DNA from: Lojkania enalia | Lineage: Eukaryota; Ascomycota; Dothideomycetes; Pleosporales | Direction of reading: 5' to 3' | Length of the DNA stretch: 64,000 nt | Assembly (NCBI GenBank): GCA_010094045.1 | Contig: ML986605.1 | Location: 91,202-155,201, forward strand | Part shown: one piece after another, positions 1-9,721 of the stretch | How positions within the stretch are numbered: position 1 is the first letter of the stretch | How the letters are laid out: each line of letters starts with the position of its first letter | Program-made: the position numbers and the translations under genes | The notes under the pieces: generated by a model | What the model was told of the DNA's origin: nothing | Databases searched by the model: none | What the model saw: the letters and a program-made list of their open reading frames with translations, nothing else

Positions 1-719
1 GAGAGGGGTCCGCCTGTCGCAGGGCCCCCTGTAGGAGGTAACGGTTGTTCCACACGCGTAGATGGAAGCTTGCTCTTGCTACGACTTGCGCGTGTATCGG
101 TTCTGGCACGGGAATCAGAAGGTGAATTATGGTCAGACATCGGCGGTTGCCTCCGATTCTGATGGGTTATTGGTAGTCTCCGAGTTTCTACCTAGGCGCA
201 CTCTACGCGGCTTTTCCGAAGGCAATCCTAATCGCAGGGGATAGGAAGTTCCAAACCCAAAGGCTTCGGTCGACAGGAGGTCTCTGAGATCCTGTCTAGG
301 TAACTGAATAATTTGATGTAACGGTGTGTGAGTATCACGACCTGAACTGAATCGGGCGTGTCTCGGACTTAGACGTATTCAAATAAACAATCGATGCGAT
401 ATTATTAAAGAGGCCGTCACCGGCAGTATTGAGTTCTTCTATATAATGTAACGGCGCAGGCAAGACAATGGGTCCGAATGCGGTACGAATCCACTCAGAG
501 GCATATAGGAGTGCGTGGGGGATTAGGGACCTGGGAATTCCATTGACACCTATAGGCCTTGTACGAAAGGATATAGAAGAACTACCAAGCTACTTATGAG
601 GGAGTGTGCAACTATATACGGAAGGGAAAAGGGGTAGAACCGGGGGTAGGATAAGATAAGCGAAAAGCTTTGGGATAAGGTTGTATATGAAGCTTTTCGT
701 GGAACGATTTCTTTGCATC
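1..719. other. left-edge non-RIP sequence, no gene recognised
   Basis: This stretch has ordinary base composition, unlike the AT-rich block that begins near position 720. A short open frame at 62-244 (60 codons) has no recognisable domain and I do not support it as a gene. The string TGTAACGG occurs near 313 and 446, but I see no matching long repeat. The composition change near 720 suggests a junction between older flanking DNA, or an unmutated element, and RIP-mutated transposon DNA. Confidence 0.4.
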
Positions 720-1535
720 GTTACAGTGTTTTTATACGCTTATAGACTAAAGCTATCTAAATTAGTTAAAATACATCTTATATTCTATATATTACTATTA
801 CAGCTAGTATCTAAATTATCTAACTACTTGTCTAATTAATAAGTATATAACCCTAAACCTATTAAGATTAATAGAAAACTAGAATATCTTATCGAGCGAA
901 TAGAAGACCTCTATTATAACTAATAGAGACGCTGGTATAAATACCTAGTTAAGTAGACTAGCTATTATAACCTAGAATAGTACCCGACTAGTTACTTTAC
1001 TAAGATAACTACTATAGAAGATTACTATACTAGAAACCTAAATAAATAAAACCTAAATATAATATTATATCTAGATTCTTAATTAGGTGCTAAGGTCTAA
1101 TTTAAGTATATTCTTAGACGTTTATAATAATACTATACTAATCTAATCTAATTTCTAGTATAGTACTACTATATAATAATAACCGGTTATACTAATATAC
1201 CTATAATCTAACCTAATCTCTAATATAGTACTATTATACGATAATAACTAATCGCGTTAATACGCCTATAATCTAATCTAATCTCTAATATAGTACTACT
1301 ATTAACTACTAGTCGCGCTAATATATATATAACCTAGTCTAATCTCTAATATAATACTACTATATAAACCGACCTAACCTAATCTTTAATATAGTACTAC
1401 TATTAACTACTAGTTATACTAATATACCTATAACCTTAACTAACGCTAGTATTAATAACTACTATTTAATTATAAATAACCTAAATATAATATAAAGACC
1501 TAACTTATAAAAGCTTATAATTAAGAGGGGGGTAC
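720..1535 (+). mobile_element. RIP-degraded Ty3/gypsy 3' end with chromodomain
   Basis: This is the 3' end of a Ty3/gypsy retrotransposon on the plus strand. Reading about 850-1050 through scattered stops gives a sequence like the C-terminal chromodomain of fungal gypsy polyproteins: EYLIERIEDL, then RRWYKYLVK, then YPTSYFT and IEDYYTRNLNK. The intact family pattern is roughly R-W-Y-x-Y-L-V-K-W-x-G-Y followed by E-W-Y-P-A-S. Trp codons have become stops, as expected from G-to-A changes. A purine-rich tract with six G (about 1524-1532) lies just before the LTR at 1536, the normal place for a polypurine tract. The 5' part of this copy is missing. Confidence 0.7.
1130..1440 (+). repeat. degenerate tandem repeat in gypsy 3' non-coding region
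   Basis: About five imperfect units of roughly 60-65 bp lie between the chromodomain remnant and the polypurine tract. Each contains a core like CTCTAATATAGTACTACTAT. The array is RIP-mutated to different degrees from unit to unit. It belongs to the untranslated 3' part of the retrotransposon, and no coding function is apparent. Confidence 0.65.
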
Positions 1536-1838
1536 TATTATAGTAATACCGCAATATTTCTACACCTATACTACTCTTACTATAATACTCGAACTAGCTG
1601 CTAGTAACAGCTATTAGCTGCTAGCTAGAATATAACCGACTTATCTTAACTATAATAGAAGAAGGTTTTACTAACCCAGCTAGCCTATATAATAGTATAG
1701 ACCTAACTCCTATAAAAACTTATATAATATAGATATCTCTATTCTTTATATAATATTTTAATATTTATATATAGAATATAGTAATAGAGTTAACTATTTA
1801 AAGTATAATTAACTAACTACGCGTAAGCGTCTATAATA
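1536..1838 (+). repeat. 3' LTR of plus-strand gypsy copy (about 303 bp)
   Basis: The LTR starts directly after the polypurine tract, with TATTATAGTAATACC (probably TGTTATAG before RIP). It ends near CGTCTATAATA. Its reverse complement is found at 8189-9054, apart from a 556-bp insertion there, and the two copies diverge at the same inner boundary. Immediately to the right, with no spacer, begins the minus-strand integrase remnant of another copy. The two elements therefore meet head to head. Confidence 0.7.
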
Positions 1839-4800
1839 CTTTAATTCTTATATATAGTATTAAGTATCTATATTTACTAAGCCTATTAACTACTATTATA
1901 ATATTTATATAATCTTCTAATTCTAATAGATTAATTATAAAGTTTATAGAGATATTTTAAAATCTTTATTTAAGTATAGATAATAGTTTTAGTAATCTAT
2001 AGTACTTCTTTCTAGAAGTCTTACTTCTTTAGTATATATAATAATAGCCTATATATTATTATACCGAATCGAATATCTTTAACTAATAGTACTTATACTA
2101 GAGTAGTTCTAAAGTCTTTTCTTAACTAGGGTACCCGTTAGATAGTAAGTTATAGATAGCTTATAGCAGCTTAAGCTTTAGCTTATTATAGTCTAGTACT
2201 ATAAGTTAATCTTAGTAGTATAATCGGTTATTATATTCTTTATAGTTAGCTAGAATTAGAAGTTTAGATTAATAAGTTTCTTCTCTTAATAGTTTTAAAG
2301 TATTTTAGATTAGATTATTATTTAAATATTCTTCGTCGATAATCTTTATAGTCGATTAGCCTACTTCTATCTATTAGAATAGTTTAAAACGAAGTAATAT
2401 TTGTTAATAACTTCTATAAGCCTCTTCTTATATAGACTTATCTTATAACCTTTAAATTAAGGTATTAAGCTTCTTTCTAAGTTTTCTAAGTTAGTATATA
2501 ATACTAAAGTTAAACCTTAATAGATATTTTAACTAATAGGCCTATTAGTAGTTTAACTACTTTATTATTATAAAGTAATATAAGTTCTTATAATCGCTTA
2601 ATACTTCTATAGAAAATACTATACCTTCTAATTTGAGCCTCTATTACTTAAAATATTAGATAATCGCAAGTAGTTTCTTATTATATATTTTATAGTTGCT
2701 TTTAGTAGAGTTTATATACTTAGAGAAGTAGGTAATAGGTTTTAGTTTACCGTTAGTACCTCTCTAAGATAGTATACTAGCTATTATAAAATTAGACGCG
2801 TTAGCTTCTACTACTATTAGTAGCTTAAAGTTAAAATATTAGAGAATTAGTATAGAGATAAAAGCATCTTTTAAATAGTTAAAAGAATATTAATAGCTAT
2901 TATTCTAGTTAAATCGAGTATTCTTCTTAGTTAGGGCTACTAAAGAGAAGACTTTTTATAAAAAGTTACTAATAAATTATTAGTAGAAGTTTATAAAGTC
3001 TATAAAAGTTTAAATATCTTTTATATTTTTAGAATATTTCTAGTTAATAATTATCTCTACCTTCTTTAGGCTTATATAAATCTCTTCTATAGTAATTATA
3101 TACCTTAGATAGATTACTTCTAACTAGTAGAACTTATATTTATCTATATTAAGTTATAGACTATTTACTTTTAAAGCTTTAAGAACTAGCTAAATATACT
3201 ACTTATAATCCTTTAGATTCTTACTAAATATTAGAATATTATTAATATAAATAATATAAAATATATTAAAATATAATCTTAGTATATTATTTATAAAGTA
3301 TTAGAATATACTTAAAATATTAGCTAGGCTAAAAAGTATTATTAGGTATTTAAATAGCCTATAATATATATAAAAGATAGTTTTCTATTCGTCTTCTTTA
3401 ATAATCTTTAGCTTATTAAATATAGTAATAATATTAAGTTTTATATAGTATTTAACCTTATTAAATTAGGTTAATATTTCTTAAATTAGTAGAATTAGGT
3501 ATTAGTTCTTAATAATAATAGTATTTAAGGCTCTATAGTTTATATAGAATTAGAGACTACTTTTAGATTTCTTTATAAAGATTATAAGTATAGCTACTAA
3601 TAATAAGCTTACTCTAATAAATCTCTTAGATAAGTTCTTATTAAGGTACTTTCTTGGTACCTTTAACTTATTCTAAGATATCCTATAGAGTAGACTAAAG
3701 CTAGCTTATTTACTATTCTCTAGTTTAATCTTATAATTATATAGTTGTTATTTAGGTAGCTTATCTATATTTTTATATAAGAAGATAGATAATAGATTAT
3801 AGTATTTTTTAAGTACTTTAATAATAGGATTAGTATATACCTTTAGAGCTAGAATTTTATTAATATTAGCTATTAATATAGCGAAGATTTTATAGTTAAA
3901 TTACTAGAAGAGTTAAACTAGTAGTATAGTACTTATATAATATATATCTAGTTATAGTATAGACTTTAAGTATTTAAGTTTAAATAAATCCTCTTAACTA
4001 TAATCTTTATCTAAAATTAAATTAGTTTTAATTTTAAATTCTTTTAACTAGTATAATATTTTAGGTAGTTAATAATTATATTAGATATAGTTTAATAGAT
4101 AGAGTTTTAAATAGTATTATCTAAGCTTTAAACTATATAAGGGTTATAAATTAGTTATTTTAAAATTTCTTTTTATATTAAATTTAGGTAGTTTATAATT
4201 TTTAATAACTATTTAAGTAGTCTATTAATAGATAATAGTATTAGTAGATTATAAGTATTAAGTTAGGTATTAGTTAGTAGTAAAGACTAGCTATTTATTC
4301 TCGTAGTCTAGATTTATATAATACTTATATATCTATAACTATTCTAGAATTAACTAGTATTTTTCTAGTATAGTTATATAGAAATATACTATCTTTAAAT
4401 AGTTTAGGTATTAGAAAATTAAGATAACTAAGTAAAAAATAGTTCCTTTATAAAAAACATCTTTATTAAAGTTAGTTAGATATAGATTATATAGAAGTTA
4501 TATCTTTTAGAGTTTTAGAGTATATATAAAATCTCTATAGATACAGCTATAACTAATAGCCCTAGTATTAATAAAAATATTAATATCTTACTAGACTGGG
4601 TCTTAATAAATTAAGAATGAAGCTAGAATCTAGTAGTTTTATAACTATTTCTATAGAAGCTAGTTCTATAAATATAATTCTAAAAGATAATTTACTTCTA
4701 AAATAAATCTTTTAATAATATTCTAGTTAGTAAAACTAGCTGTATTTAAGAATAAAAGTAATAGCTTTATCTATAGAATAATAAGTATATTAAAGATTAG

Positions 4801-4964
4801 TTGGAGAATTAGTTAGAAGATTAAAAATAGGACCTATAAGGTATAGTAGAACTCTAAAACCCTTAACGGATTAATAGTAGAGGGGCGCTATATTCTAGTA
4901 AAATATATCTCTTACTATTATACTTATAATAGTATCCTTTATAGCAGCGCCTTTTTTATTTATT
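1839..4964 (-). mobile_element. RIP-degraded Ty3/gypsy pol (RT, RNase H, integrase)
   Basis: Read on the minus strand, this block shows the gypsy pol order. Reverse transcriptase is seen at about 3217-3258, where the catalytic box reads YINNILIFSKN; the active family form is YIDD, so both Asp codons became Asn. RNase H follows at about 2470-2830: EANASNF in place of EADASNF, then YFSKYI and SDYKNL. The integrase zinc-binding and core start is at about 1860-2290 (RSKTSRKK, then NRLSKYRYL, where the family has DRLSKYRHL). Stops are frequent, mostly at former Trp, Gln or Arg codons. The integrase is cut at 1839 by the LTR of the neighbouring copy. The gag part lies at 6213-6917 and 7962-8188. 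Confidence 0.8.
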
Positions 4965-4969
4965 AAAGC

Positions 4970-6207
4970 TATTATAAGAGGCTATAAGTAGAGATAATAA
5001 GGCTTATCTAATACTTGATATAGTATGCTACGTACAGATCTTAGGTATTATATAAGAGGATAGCTAAAGAGTAAGCTAAACATAAGGTAAATAAGAAGAT
5101 AAAAGAGAAGAAAAAGATATATATACTAAAATAAGCGCGCTATATATAAGTATTAAGGGAAATATAAGAATACTATAATAGTACCCCCTTCTTTAGAAAG
5201 TAGCCGCAATTAACAATTGTAGCTGTAATATAAGAACCTAATATAACTAGTTATCTATTTTATATAGGGTAGAACTATTTCTAGCTAGCTAGTATTTAGT
5301 ATAATAAGTAATATACTAAATAAGTTTAATATAGTTATTATATTATTAATAGAATAGGAAACTAGCATCTAATATAATAGAATAGGGAGTTATTTAACTC
5401 TTTAAAGAGCTAGTAGAATAGAAACTAGTATCTAGTATAATAAGTAATATACTAAATAAGCTTAATATAGTTATATTATTAATAGAACGGGGAGTTATTT
5501 AACTTTTTAAAGAGCTAGTAGAATAGAAACTAGCGTCTAGTATAATAAGTAATATACTAAATAAGCTTAATATAGTTATTATATTACTAATAAAACGGGG
5601 AGTTATTTAACTCTTTAAGGAGCTAATAGAATAGAAACTAGCGTCTAGTACGATAAGTAATATACTAAATAAGCTTAATATAGTTATCGTATTACTAATA
5701 GAACGGGGAACTAGTATAAAGAGGAGCTAGTAGAATAAGAAGCGAAGACTATAGTAGAGAGAGGACGATAGTGCGTTAAAGAAGGATGATAGTATATTAA
5801 GAGAGGACGATAGCTAGTTTTAGAGCTCCTACTACTACTATTATACGAGCAGCCGGATAGCTGCTAGGCTAATATTCTAGCTAGATATTACTAAGAAAGA
5901 AGAAAAAATCTAGATAGAGATAATAAAGATCTCTATCTAGAGATCTATAGTAGCTATCTAGCTACTGTTACTATATAACTAGACGAGCTATCCTAATATT
6001 ATAAGAGGCTATAAGTAGGGATAATAATGCTTATCTAATACTTAGTATAGTATACTATATATAGATCTTAGGTATCGTATAAGAGGATAGTTAAAGAATA
6101 AGCTAAACGCGAGGTAAATAAGAAGATAAAGAAGAAGAAGAAGATATATATACTAAAGTAAGTATACTATATACAGGTATTAGAGGGAACGCGAGGATAT
6201 TATAATA
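4970..6207 (-). mobile_element. small non-coding LTR element, copy A (RIP-mutated)
   Basis: This 1238-bp element is flanked by the 5-bp direct repeat AAAGC (4965-4969 and 6208-6212). It carries two 211-bp terminal direct repeats, at 4970-5180 and 5997-6207. It is the reverse complement of the element at 6918-7961. A polypurine-like tract (complement of GTACCCCCTTCTTTAG) borders the inner edge of the left LTR, at about 5181-5196. No coding frame is visible. Its size, LTRs and lack of genes fit a terminal-repeat retrotransposon in miniature (TRIM). It is strongly AT-biased by RIP. It sits between the gag and pol remnants of the minus-strand gypsy copy and so inserted into that element. Confidence 0.75.
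5280..5705. repeat. minisatellite inside element copy A (4 units)
   Basis: Four head-to-tail units of roughly 100-115 bp contain the core ATAAGTAATATACTAAATAAG. The homologous part of copy B (about 7430-7640) has only two units. Two extra units account well for the 194-bp difference in total length between the copies. Confidence 0.7.
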
Positions 6208-6212
6208 AAAGC

Positions 6213-6917
6213 CTATAAGTATATAGTTAAAAGTATTAAATTCTATAATATTTAGATCTTTTTAATAAATAGTATAATACTTTAATTATTTATAGTAATT
6301 ACTAGATAGGTAATATAAATTAGTATTATATAGGGAAATTAGATTAATATAGTTATTTAGGGTATTAGATATTATAATATTAATTATAGTATAGTAGAGT
6401 TTATTAAAGAAAGAATATTAGAGATATATAATTTATCCGATCTTATTTAGTTTAGTATCTATAATTAGGTATTAGAATTTAGTAAAATAAGTAGAGAACC
6501 TACTTCAGCCTTATTTTAAAATCTCTAGCTTACTCTATACTATAGTTTTCTTATTCTAGTTATTATAGGTAGATTTTAAAAAAGCAACTAAACTATCTAT
6601 AGAGTTAATATTCTTATCTATTAATAGGTTAACTAATATTACTAGATCTTATTCTAGGTAAGAATAGGTATATAGAAAGTAAATATATTTAGTTAAGTAT
6701 TAGTTAGTATTTTCTTCTAGTTTATAATAGAACTTTCTAATAAAGTATAAAAGCTCTAAATATTTACTAGAAAATATTAGAGGGTTAAGTAAGTAGTTAA
6801 AATAGAAATATAGGTTATATATAGTCTTAGGTAGATTAGGGGTTAATATAGGTATCTATTTAGAAGCTAGGGTTGTAGGCTAAATTAGGCTAAGGGTAGA
6901 TAATAGTTCTATTCCTA
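6213..6917 (-). mobile_element. RIP-degraded gypsy gag, 3' part
   Basis: On the minus strand this reads as a gag-like protein through several stops, with stretches such as KYLELLYFIRKFYYKLEEN, LINSL-like and SRFSTYFTKF that follow the usual gypsy gag pattern (a tryptophan-rich capsid part followed by an R-x-F-x-x-Y-x-x-x-F segment). It continues across the inserted copy B element into 7962-8188. It is the same gypsy copy as the pol remnant at 1839-4964. The identification rests on general gag architecture and on position between LTR and pol. Confidence 0.6.
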
Positions 6918-7961
6918 TGTCACGGTATCCTCGCGTTCCCCCTAACATCTATATATAGCGCGCTCGCTTTAGCGCACGTATCTTCTTCTTCTCCTTTATC
7001 TTCCTGCTTGCCTCGCGTTCAGCTTGCTCCTTAGCTATCCTCTTATACGACACCTGAGATCTGTACGTAGCATACTATACTAAGTGTTAGATAAGCCTTA
7101 TCGTCCTTGCTCGTAGCCTCTCGTGATATTAGGATAGCTCGCCTAGTTATACAGCGATAGCAGCCAGATAGCTGCTGCGGATCTCCAGATAGAGATCTTT
7201 ATTGTTCTCCGTCCGGATTTTTTCTTCCTTCCTAGTAATATCTAGCTAGATTACTAGCTCGACAGCCATCCTGCTGCTCGTACAGCAGCAGCAGTAGGAG
7301 CTCTAGAACCAGCTATCGTCCTCCCTCGAACCACTATCGTCCTCCCTTAACACACTATCGTCCTCCCTCGACGCGCTATCGTCCTCTCTCCACCGTGGTC
7401 TTCGCTCCTTATTCCGCCAGCTTCTCTCTACGCTAGTTCCCCGTTCCGTTAGTAATACGACTATATTGAGCTTGTTCAGTATATCGCTTGTTATACTAGA
7501 TGCTAGTTCCCGTTCCGCCAGCTTCTTGAAAAGTCAAACAACTCCCCGTTCCGTCGTACTAGACGCCAGTTCTCTATTCTATCAGTAATACGACGACTAT
7601 GTTAAGCTTATTCAGTATATCGCTCGTCGTACTAGACGCTAGCTAGCCAGAAACAGTTCCACCCTATATAAAACAGACAACTAGTTGCACCGGGTCTCTA
7701 TATTATAGCTACAATCGTTGATTGCGGCTACTTTCTGAAGAGGGGGGTACTGTTACAGTATCCTCGCGTTCCCCCTAACACCTGTATATAGCGCGCTCAC
7801 TTCAGCATACGTGCCTTCTTCTTCTCCTTTATCTTCCTGCTTGCCTCGCGTTCAGCTTGTTCCTTAGCTATCCTCTTATACGACACCTGAGATCTGTACG
7901 TAGTATACTATACCAAGTATTAGATAAGCCTTATCGTTCCTGCTCGTAGCCTCTCGTGATA
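6918..7961 (+). mobile_element. small non-coding LTR element, copy B (lightly mutated)
   Basis: This 1044-bp element has two 211-bp LTRs, at 6918-7128 and 7751-7961. The 5' end is TGTCAC and the 3' end GTGATA; restoring one RIP-type change (CA to TA) would make a TGTCAC/GTGACA inverted terminus. The internal 622 bp has no credible gene. A purine tract with six G (7736-7747) precedes the 3' LTR. A four-unit array of about 21 bp (core CTATCGTCCTCCCT) lies at 7307-7392. Unlike copy A it keeps many CpG and CpA sites, so it arrived later or escaped mutation. It splits the gag remnant. The flanking pentamers TCCTA and TACTA match at only 4 of 5 positions. Confidence 0.75.
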
Positions 7962-8188
7962 TACTATTAATATACTAGTAGCTGGTAGAAGGGTAGCTAT
8001 TTAGTAGCTACTAAATTCCCTTTATATTACTTTAAAGTCTAACTTATAGTAGTTCTCCTAGGTTATTAAGGCCTCTACTAGTATCTTATTCTTCTACTAT
8101 AAAGAGTTTAGCTTATCCTAAATCTCTTTAAATATATTAATAAATACGTTCTTATCTATAGTATATAATAGTAGATAATATAATATAA
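7962..8188 (-). mobile_element. RIP-degraded gypsy gag, 5' part
   Basis: This is the minus-strand continuation of the gag remnant, lying between the 5' LTR at 8189-9054 and the copy B insertion. Its reading contains NVFINIFKEI and LDFKVI-like stretches with in-frame stops. The LTR-gag order supports the assignment; the sequence alone is weak. Confidence 0.5.
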
Positions 8189-9054
8189 TATTATAGACGT
8201 TTATATATAGTTAGTTAATTATACTTTAGATAGTTAACTCTATTACTACGTACTATATATAAATATTAAAATATTATATAAAGAATAGAGATATCTATAT
8301 TATATAGATTTTTATAGAGGTTAGATCTATACTACTATATAGGCTAGCTGGGTTAGTAAAACCTTCCTCTATTATAATTATAATAAGTTAGTTATATTCT
8401 AGCTAGTAGTTAATGTCATGGGGATTTTCGGCTAGTCTGCCGAGCTGTATCAGATATCGACGTACGATATCACGGTCGATATCACGCCGGATATCACGCT
8501 GGATATCAGCTGATATACCCCTTTTTCATGTACATAAATATGGCCCGCTGGCCATCTTCAATCAACCAGTTCAGCTCCTCATCTCCCTCCCTGAGACAAG
8601 ATTCGCCTCTCACCACAGTTATGAGCCCGGTTACCGCACCAAAATAGCTGCAACTCAATTTATATATTGCGATCGATATCGCTCCTTTTTTGTTTGGTGT
8701 CGCAATATCGCGATATCATCATCGTTATCGTTTACCAACGATTTTTTTGGGCACTCAGCCATCAGAATTACGTGCAAATTCTGCACTTTGTAAGCCTATC
8801 AACACGCTGTATCGCGTTTAAGGCTATTTTATTCTCCAGTATCGATATATCCCAGCATATTTCTGGCTGAGGGTATGGGAATATACGGATCCAAGTGTAC
8901 CTCCCGAAGAGGTTAAAATCCATCGACCAGAACCTACTCTCCCTGATATGGCCTGGATCGCATTTTTTACAGTTAATAGCTATTACTAGCAGCTAGTTCA
9001 GGTATTATAGTAAGAATAGTATAGGTATAGAGGTGTTATAGTATTACTATAACA
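8189..9054 (-). repeat. 5' LTR of minus-strand gypsy copy, interrupted
   Basis: This is the reverse complement of the LTR at 1536-1838. The outer end at 9041-9054 reads GTATTACTATAACA on the plus strand, the complement of the LTR start. Without the 556-bp insertion at 8415-8970 and one copy of the target duplication it is about 303 bp. Both halves are RIP-mutated while the insertion is not. Confidence 0.7.
8415..8970. mobile_element. unclassified 556-bp insertion, GATATC-rich
   Basis: The segment is bounded by the direct repeat AGTTAAT (8408-8414 and 8971-8977), and the LTR sequence is continuous once it is removed. One side could also be read as an 8-bp duplication with a mismatch. Near its left end lies a run of about five GATATC-containing units (8452-8515). 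About 180 bp of this end recurs, inverted, at 17314-17490. Open frames of 126 and 67 codons occur but match nothing I recognise. The GATATC-rich subterminal part and the 7-8 bp duplication hint at a non-autonomous hAT-like element, but I see no convincing terminal inverted repeat. Class is left open. Confidence 0.6.
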
Positions 9055-9721
9055 ATTATATAAAAACTACAATCTAAGCTATATAGCTAATTAGCTATTA
9101 GTAGTAGCTAGTAGTATATTCTTATATAGAGGCGTTTTTAGTATCTTTTTATTAACTATAATATTAAATTATACTACTACCTTATTAATAAATAAATCCT
9201 ATAGTAGCTAGATCTTATACTAATATATATCGTATATAACTTAAACTTCTAGAAACTAGTTTAAATCTCTAAGAAACTAAAGTTTATATTTATTACCTAA
9301 TTATAATTTAAATTTCTATTTAATAGAAATATTTAATAGATAAACTAAAATTATAATATTATTAATATAAAAAAAAATAATTAGTTTATTATTTATATAT
9401 AAATAAGATATTTCTAGTACTATTTTAAAGTCTAATTACTTTAGAGTTCTATCTAGCTTATAATAATAAAGTTTTAGTATATCTTTAAAGCTATATATAA
9501 CTTTTTATAGTTAATATACCTTATAAATAAGCGGCCTATATAAGCGAGCGGTCTACTCTATTATTAAAATATAATACTTAAGCTTTTAATAATAATATAA
9601 TAATAAAATAATAAGAATATAACCTAAAACGAGAATTAAGTAAACTTAGTTCTTTTAGCTATTAAAAGAGGCTAAATAAATAGTAAAAGATATACTACTT
9701 TAATATTTAATATAATTTAAA
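9055..9721 (-). mobile_element. RIP-degraded Ty1/copia reverse transcriptase fragment
   Basis: Minus-strand reading gives the copia-type order: LLYRLKDILKLYYYKLDRTL (family pattern ALYGLKQSPR-x-W), then an LDF segment, then IIFFYINNIIIL, where the family has FYVDD followed by hydrophobic residues. The two catalytic Asp are Asn, as in the gypsy copy. Only part of the reverse transcriptase is left. The fragment ends where the pogo-like element begins near 9722. Confidence 0.65.

Noticed and set aside
8413..8870. Open frames inside the 556-bp insertion as protein genes
   Set aside because: They do not match any transposase I recognise, and the second copy lacks most of them.
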